DNA of 9,259 bases from assembly GCA_014729315.1 (NCBI GenBank), contig WJKD01000704.1, forward strand, positions 1 to 9,259, given 5' to 3'. Origin of the DNA: Promethearchaeota archaeon. GTDB taxonomy: Archaea > Asgardarchaeota > Lokiarchaeia > Sigynarchaeales > SOKP01. Below are positions 5,149-9,259 of this stretch, one piece after another (the stretch's first letter is position 1; the number at the start of each line of letters is the position of its first letter). Both the position numbers and the translations under genes were made by a program. The notes beneath the pieces are model-generated. The model was not told the origin of the DNA. It saw only the letters and a list, made by a program, of their open reading frames with translations, and did no database searches.

Positions 5149-6285
5149 ATGAAACGACCCCTCAACATTGGTCTGATAGGTTATGGGATTAATGCCTTAG
5201 GACATAAAATGGAACTTGAACAGCATCCTAAATTGCAGGGACGCACGAAAGTGAAGTTAATTTTTGACCCCGACCCAAAAGCGAGAAAATCCCAAGAGTC
5301 GAACGAGGAAATCAGATTTGTAGAATCCTTTGAAGATGTTTTAGATACCGACGATTTGAATGCGGTTATCATCTCAAGTCCGCCACAATACCACGCGGAA
5401 CAGGCAATAACAGCGTTAGAATCGGGATTACACGTGTATTCGGAAATTCCAATGAGTATAAAGGAGGAAAAAATCGAAAAAATAATTAACGCCGAGGAGG
5501 CATCTGGTAAAAAATATCAACTGGGAGAAAATTATTGCTTTTATCCAGAAGTTCTATACGCCGCTAGTCTCGTTTCTTCTGGAAGAATTGGGCCCACTTT
5601 ATACGCAGAATCCGAGTATTTACACGATGTTTTGTATCGGTGGAGAGAAGGAGGTCGAGGGGACTTAAATACTCCAAGAGTCGATTCCTGGTACCAGCAG
5701 TTTGACCCCCTAATGTACGCTCACACAATCGGACCTGCACAAATAGCTCTCGGGGGTCTCGAAACCCCTCAGCCATTCGTGGAAGTAACGAGTTACGCAA
5801 ATGATATTGGAGGACATGAAGGAAAGCCTATTTGTAGTCCCGCTAAAGCGTTTCATATCGGATTGTTCCGAACGAAAACCAATGCGATTGCAAAGTGTGC
5901 AAACGCGTACATCATCGCCCGAGAACCAAGCAGGATCTCGATTCAAGTAGTAGGACGATACGGAACTTACGAATGTCATGAAATTGGAAATCCCGGTTAT
6001 CTTTTTTTAGCGAAGGATCATGTAGTTACCAGAAGTAAGCACAGAAAAGGGAAAAGGAGAATCGTCGATCAAGGAATTTTATCCGAAATTGTTGAGCCAA
6101 TCCAGGGACTATACTATGGCGCACAAATTAGGATCATGGATGATTGGCTAAGTGCGATTGAGAAAGACAAAACACCTCTCATCGATGCAAAGACGGGAGC
6201 AAACTTTTGTCACGCAGGGATAGCAGCGTCCAAGTCCGCCCGTTCGGGAGGAAAACCAACAAAAATCAAAATTTATGATAATTAG
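5149..6285 (+). CDS. Gfo/Idh/MocA-family oxidoreductase with EIP in place of EKP
   Basis: The 378-residue product has an N-terminal Rossmann fold: NIGLIGYGINALGH (6-19) is the dinucleotide-binding turn, followed by KLIFDPDP (36-43), AVIISSPPQYH (72-82) and GLHVYSEIP (93-101). The C-terminal half is the alpha/beta substrate domain, with YAHTIGPAQIAL (190-201) supplying a plausible active-site His192. Family members are cytosolic NAD(P)-dependent sugar or amino-sugar dehydrogenases and reductases. The usual Glu-Lys-Pro motif reads Glu99-Ile100-Pro101, so the lysine that normally assists hydride transfer is absent. Other family members with SEVP-like motifs exist, so this probably marks a subgroup with different chemistry or a non-oxidoreductase role. 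A TATA-like box near 5115 implies an almost leaderless mRNA. Length is normal and the frame intact. Confidence 0.85.
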   Translation: MKRPLNIGLIGYGINALGHKMELEQHPKLQGRTKVKLIFDPDPKARKSQESNEEIRFVESFEDVLDTDDLNAVIISSPPQYHAEQAITALESGLHVYSEIPMSIKEEKIEKIINAEEASGKKYQLGENYCFYPEVLYAASLVSSGRIGPTLYAESEYLHDVLYRWREGGRGDLNTPRVDSWYQQFDPLMYAHTIGPAQIALGGLETPQPFVEVTSYANDIGGHEGKPICSPAKAFHIGLFRTKTNAIAKCANAYIIAREPSRISIQVVGRYGTYECHEIGNPGYLFLAKDHVVTRSKHRKGKRRIVDQGILSEIVEPIQGLYYGAQIRIMDDWLSAIEKDKTPLIDAKTGANFCHAGIAASKSARSGGKPTKIKIYDN

Positions 6286-6314
6286 TTCATCTTCTCTGCT
6301 TATATTGTTTTTAG

Positions 6315-6335
6315 GTCTAATGGAACACTTTAGAC
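6315..6335 (+). terminator. Possible 3'-end hairpin of the Gfo/Idh/MocA transcript
   Basis: GTCTAA (6315-6320) and TTAGAC (6330-6335) form a 6-bp stem with a nine-base loop, 30 bases past the stop. T5 tracts lie on either side (6308-6312 and 6351-6355). The stem is weak. The T-tracts alone may terminate an archaeal transcript. Confidence 0.3.
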
Positions 6336-6371
6336 TTAATTGTAGTTATATTTTTAGCTTTAATTTTAGAT

Positions 6372-6387
6372 AATATTATATAATATT
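6372..6387. repeat. Perfect 16-bp AT-only palindrome in a convergent gap
   Basis: AATATTATATAATATT is exactly self-complementary. It lies in the 228-base gap between the convergent Gfo/Idh/MocA and LRR genes. Apart from this and the hairpin at 6315-6335, I see only AT-rich sequence and no gene in 6286-6513. In such AT-rich DNA a chance origin is plausible. Confidence 0.4.
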
Positions 6388-6513
6388 TTCACTTGATTTC
6401 TAAAAGTATAAGCTTCCGTTTGCTTTATTTTAAAAACATTAGTTTTTTATAGTTGTTTTAACAGGAATCCGATTGAATTTTATCCTTGATATCTGTAAAT
6501 ATAGAAAATGTGA

Positions 6514-7443
6514 TTAATCCAAGGAATAGGTTTTTTTGTATTTTTCCGATGTCTCTAAGATTTTGCGGTCAACGCCCATGAGGTTATAAAACGATTCGAT
6601 GTCCCAGAGCGATTCGGGGACGTATCGGATGTCGTTTTTGATTAGCGAGAGTTTTTTTAGGTTGTTTAAGTTCCCGATGGTATCGGGGAGGCGCGTCAGC
6701 TTATTAAATCCAAGCTCTGCTTCTTTGAGCGAGATGAGCTCACCAAAAGAGTCGGGCAATTCTGTCAATTCGTTATGAGAAACCTCGAGCCATTCGAGCG
6801 AAACGAGTCCGCCGAATGAATTAGGAAGTTTTTTGAGCCGATTTTTTTTAAGGGAGAGGTGTTCTAATCTCTTAAGCTTGCTTATGGATTCGGGTAGGTC
6901 CGTAATCTGGTTGTAGGAGAGCATTAAATAGTTAAGCTCGGAGATTTTTCCGATACATTCGGGAAGTTCTCTGAGTTCACATTGATAAGCCTCTAAGGTG
7001 CGCAGCTTCGGGAGGTCGCACACGCATTCGGGTATCTCACCAAAGGAATTGCTTGAGATATCCAATGTCCTAAGGTTCTTAAGTTGACGAAGCGTATGAG
7101 GGAGCGACTCGAGTCGGTTATGAGGAAGATATAACCTTTCGAGATTCAAGATATTTCCGATTGAATTGGGCAATATCGTCAATGGGTTACAAGATATAGT
7201 GGCTTCTTGAAGATAAATTAAATTTCCAATCGATTCGGGAATTTCTTTCAATTTTTCATTTGATAAAAATATATCCACTACTCTTTTTTCTTTTACAGTG
7301 AAGCATAAAAACGAAGAATGTTTATATTCTTTACCATGAAGCGAGAACTCTTGCCTGGCACTTGCCTCAATATCCCTAAGCGCGTCAGCCTCAGCCTTGG
7401 AGATGGCTGCTCCCCGAAACTTTACGATATCGTTTTCATTCAT
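6514..7443 (-). CDS. Leucine-rich-repeat protein with exact 23-residue repeats
   Basis: The 309-residue product has no signal peptide or transmembrane segment and should be cytosolic. Residues 1-64 form a mixed N-terminal cap. Nine repeats of exactly 23 residues begin at 65, 88, 111, 134, 157, 180, 203, 226 and 249, with a degenerate tenth at 272. The pattern is LxxLPxSIGxLxxLxxLxLxxNx, the type shared by plant intracellular Ras-group LRRs and Roco proteins and common in Asgard archaea. The tail (289-309) is polar. LRRs make a curved solenoid that binds other proteins; no enzyme domain is attached. Cys140, Cys142, Cys155 and Cys163 cluster in repeats 4-5. The gene follows the nuclease-like gene on the same strand after 96 bases, so they may be co-transcribed. 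A weak TATA-like TTTTATTA (about 7506-7499) could give it its own promoter. The coding sequence is visibly richer in G+C than the genes on the left. Confidence 0.85.
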   Translation of the reverse strand: MNENDIVKFRGAAISKAEADALRDIEASARQEFSLHGKEYKHSSFLCFTVKEKRVVDIFLSNEKLKEIPESIGNLIYLQEATISCNPLTILPNSIGNILNLERLYLPHNRLESLPHTLRQLKNLRTLDISSNSFGEIPECVCDLPKLRTLEAYQCELRELPECIGKISELNYLMLSYNQITDLPESISKLKRLEHLSLKKNRLKKLPNSFGGLVSLEWLEVSHNELTELPDSFGELISLKEAELGFNKLTRLPDTIGNLNNLKKLSLIKNDIRYVPESLWDIESFYNLMGVDRKILETSEKYKKTYSLD

Positions 7444-7539
7444 TTTCTACTCTACTCGTTTTTTTCCTTCTTTTTGAAGATTATCATTACATTTTCCTTA
7501 ATAAAATTTTGGGAACCGTTGGTTTTTAGAAAGTACTTA

Positions 7540-9259
7540 TTACTCGACTTTTCCTAGCCATTTGTCGAGCTCACCCGTTTCCTTTTTCTCATCTTCCGAA
7601 TTCGTTTTTTCTTGTTTTTCTGGGAAAGTATAGGCTCCTTCCTTATTTAGTCCATATCCTTTAAATGCCGGATCATGTTTACAGAGAGCGTTCCACCCTT
7701 CATGTGAGAGGTCTTCCCCGTAAAACTGTTTAAGGTCTTCCTGCAGCTCTTCTTGACAAATTTCAGCGGCTTCTTTAAGCATATAGAAAAGGTCATCGTC
7801 CCATAGCGCCCGATAAAACGAGGTGCATGCCGCTTGGTACATATTCTTGTAATTATGCGCTTCGGTGTTTTTTAAGGCAATAAACCGCTCGAATTGATCC
7901 CTTGTTACCACGAGGACATGTTGTCGTTCGCTATTGTCGTTGGGGAGTTCTAATTCCTCTAACTTTCTTTCCACCTTCGATTGGGCGTAAGAACCTTTGG
8001 TCTTGCTGGTGAGCACGACGAGTAAAAGCTTATTCTTTCCGATATAGCCCTTTTTCAATTTTTCAAAAATGTATTCGTCGTTTAATGTGGCGGTAACGTC
8101 TACATTTATTTGCTTAATATGTTTGATTAATTCGTCAGCGCGCTGCTGGGCATCAGAAAATTTTAGCTCAATAAGCAACTGCTTTATAGCGGAGGGGAAC
8201 CTCTTTTCGAAGAGTTCCTCGACCATAATGGTAAGGTCGGGACGCTTTTTGTTTATTTCGGACTTGATCTCGAAATATGTTCTAGTGTCATAGACATCGC
8301 GAACAAATCGTAGGATCCACATGATCTCGATCCAGTGGAGATAAGTACCTGCGTCTCGTTGGCGCTTACTCGAGGGTAGCCTTAGTCCCGCCGCTTTAAC
8401 GATGGCATCGTATCCTCCTATTGATATAGCATTGCTATGAAAAGAACTGTAACCAAATTCTATAAGCCAGGTTGATAAAGGTGCCATATTTCCACCTAAG
8501 GTTATGCCCGTTTTTTGTTTAATTTTTTTCAGAAAAGTAGCGTCTTGAAGGATTGTGTTTTTTAGGTAATTCGCGTAATCCATTTTTGTTCTAAAAGTGC
8601 TCCAAACAAACCTTGGATGTTTAATTAAACTCCTAAATCGGTAATAAGCAAGGTAGTCCCGTCCCAAATTACGCTCTAATATTTTTAAGTATTTTGAAAT
8701 TGAGTTTTTTTCTACTCCCAATAACTGGGCGAGATCCTTTCTTGCTAAAAATACGATTTCATTCTTAAGGAACTTTCCTTCTTTTTCCTTGAAGAAATCA
8801 ATTAAATTAATCATATTTTCCAATCTATCGCCAGCAGCTTTATGGAAACTTGGTCTGCGATTTAATTTCTCTAAAATTTCCTCAACTGTAATTTTGCTTG
8901 AAGGGCGGATATCAAATTGGGCTCTCGCGATCTTTAAAAACGACCTCATATCTCGACTTGAAATAAATTCTTTAATTAATAATTTGTTCAGACTACTGTG
9001 AATCGATTTTATCTCTTCAATGGGTTTTGGGTTGGGGAAGAGAGTGTACTTTTCAATCATCAATTCAAGAAGTATTTGGCTTATTTCCTCGAGACTTGCA
9101 ATTGCATCGTATTTTGCTTTATAAGTGCTAAACATCTGGAAATTATTCGATTTTAAAAGATCCTCGGGATTATTCGGAAGTAATTTCGCAAATTCTACGC
9201 GTAAGGCAAGTTTTTCGCATACATAATCGTCCGATAATTGGTAAGTTTTTGATATGAAT
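7540..9259 (-). CDS. HTH plus PD-(D/E)XK nuclease-like protein, 5' end outside the window
   Basis: The frame is open from the stop at 7542-7540 to the right edge, giving 572 residues. The ATG at 9135 is internal: the 41 codons upstream of it look coding (for example DYVCEKLALRVEFAKLLPNN), so the true start is beyond 9259. Numbering from that Met: an HTH-like segment at about 131-158 (DLAQLLGVEKNSISKYLKIL), a segment ending GYDAIVKAAGLRL (240-252) that recalls small DNA-binding repeats of the AAGL type, then a candidate PD-(D/E)XK core. The core has helix Glu270, RPD with Asp300, then LLIELKF with Glu323 and Lys325, a following helix (330-343) and strand KLLLVVLTS (369-377). The C-terminal tail (about 505-531) is highly charged. 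Function is inferred: DNA cleavage in defence or repair is likely, but the domain may be inactive. I do not recognise a named family. The LRR gene follows on the same strand. Confidence 0.6.
   Translation of the reverse strand, partial: FISKTYQLSDDYVCEKLALRVEFAKLLPNNPEDLLKSNNFQMFSTYKAKYDAIASLEEISQILLELMIEKYTLFPNPKPIEEIKSIHSSLNKLLIKEFISSRDMRSFLKIARAQFDIRPSSKITVEEILEKLNRRPSFHKAAGDRLENMINLIDFFKEKEGKFLKNEIVFLARKDLAQLLGVEKNSISKYLKILERNLGRDYLAYYRFRSLIKHPRFVWSTFRTKMDYANYLKNTILQDATFLKKIKQKTGITLGGNMAPLSTWLIEFGYSSFHSNAISIGGYDAIVKAAGLRLPSSKRQRDAGTYLHWIEIMWILRFVRDVYDTRTYFEIKSEINKKRPDLTIMVEELFEKRFPSAIKQLLIELKFSDAQQRADELIKHIKQINVDVTATLNDEYIFEKLKKGYIGKNKLLLVVLTSKTKGSYAQSKVERKLEELELPNDNSERQHVLVVTRDQFERFIALKNTEAHNYKNMYQAACTSFYRALWDDDLFYMLKEAAEICQEELQEDLKQFYGEDLSHEGWNALCKHDPAFKGYGLNKEGAYTFPEKQEKTNSEDEKKETGELDKWLGKVE

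Noticed and set aside
5564..5979. Two overlapping minus-strand open frames (78 and 89 residues) opposite the Gfo/Idh/MocA gene
   Set aside because: Both are antisense shadows of an intact family gene, with Cys/Arg/Ser-rich, non-protein-like composition.
6630..7250. Tandem DNA repeats or CRISPR-like periodicity
   Set aside because: The 69-base periodicity is explained by the 23-residue LRR repeats. The DNA units diverge in sequence and there are no spacers.
7318..7557. Plus-strand 79-residue open frame across the LRR/nuclease gap
   Set aside because: It overlaps the start of the LRR gene and the end of the nuclease-like gene antisense. Its Phe/Leu-rich sequence comes from AT-rich DNA, and no start signal is seen.

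Overview
The window looks archaeal, and Asgard archaea (Lokiarchaeota-like) are the best guess. The DNA is AT-rich. Several genes have a TATA-like box about 20-30 bases before the start and little or no leader. The gene set combines a longin-like small protein, a 23-residue leucine-rich-repeat protein, an HGSNAT-like membrane acyltransferase and a surface-anchored GHL10-type protein. That mix is common in Asgard genomes, but the assignment is inferred from gene content without a database search.

Layout. 1-1848 holds a divergent metal-uptake locus of the ECF (CbiMNQO/NikMNQO) type. The T-component cbiQ runs leftward off the window edge. A cbiM-type S-component and a small two-helix CbiN-like protein run rightward. 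The ATPase (CbiO) is not in view and could lie beyond the left edge. The divergent promoter region carries a 31-bp near-palindrome (871-901) between the two TATA-like boxes and is a strong candidate operator. 1956-3227 (minus) encodes an exported, C-terminally anchored GHL10/DUF187-like protein with nine N-glycosylation sequons. 3476-3895 (plus) encodes a short longin/roadblock-type protein. 3961-5058 (minus) and 5149-6285 (plus) are divergent: an HGSNAT/DUF1624-like multi-pass membrane protein and a Gfo/Idh/MocA-type oxidoreductase whose usual EKP motif reads EIP.

The right third, 6514-9259, is all on the minus strand. The upstream gene is open at the right edge, with its true start outside the window. 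It has an HTH-like segment, an AAGL-type putative DNA-binding segment and a PD-(D/E)XK nuclease-like core. After a 96-base gap comes an LRR protein of exact 23-residue repeats. These two genes are the best candidate for an undescribed system: a possible DNA-acting enzyme paired with a protein-binding scaffold.

No tRNA, rRNA, CRISPR array or insertion sequence was seen. Gaps between genes are short (largest about 250 bases) and hold mainly TATA-like boxes, T-tracts and a few perfect palindromes.
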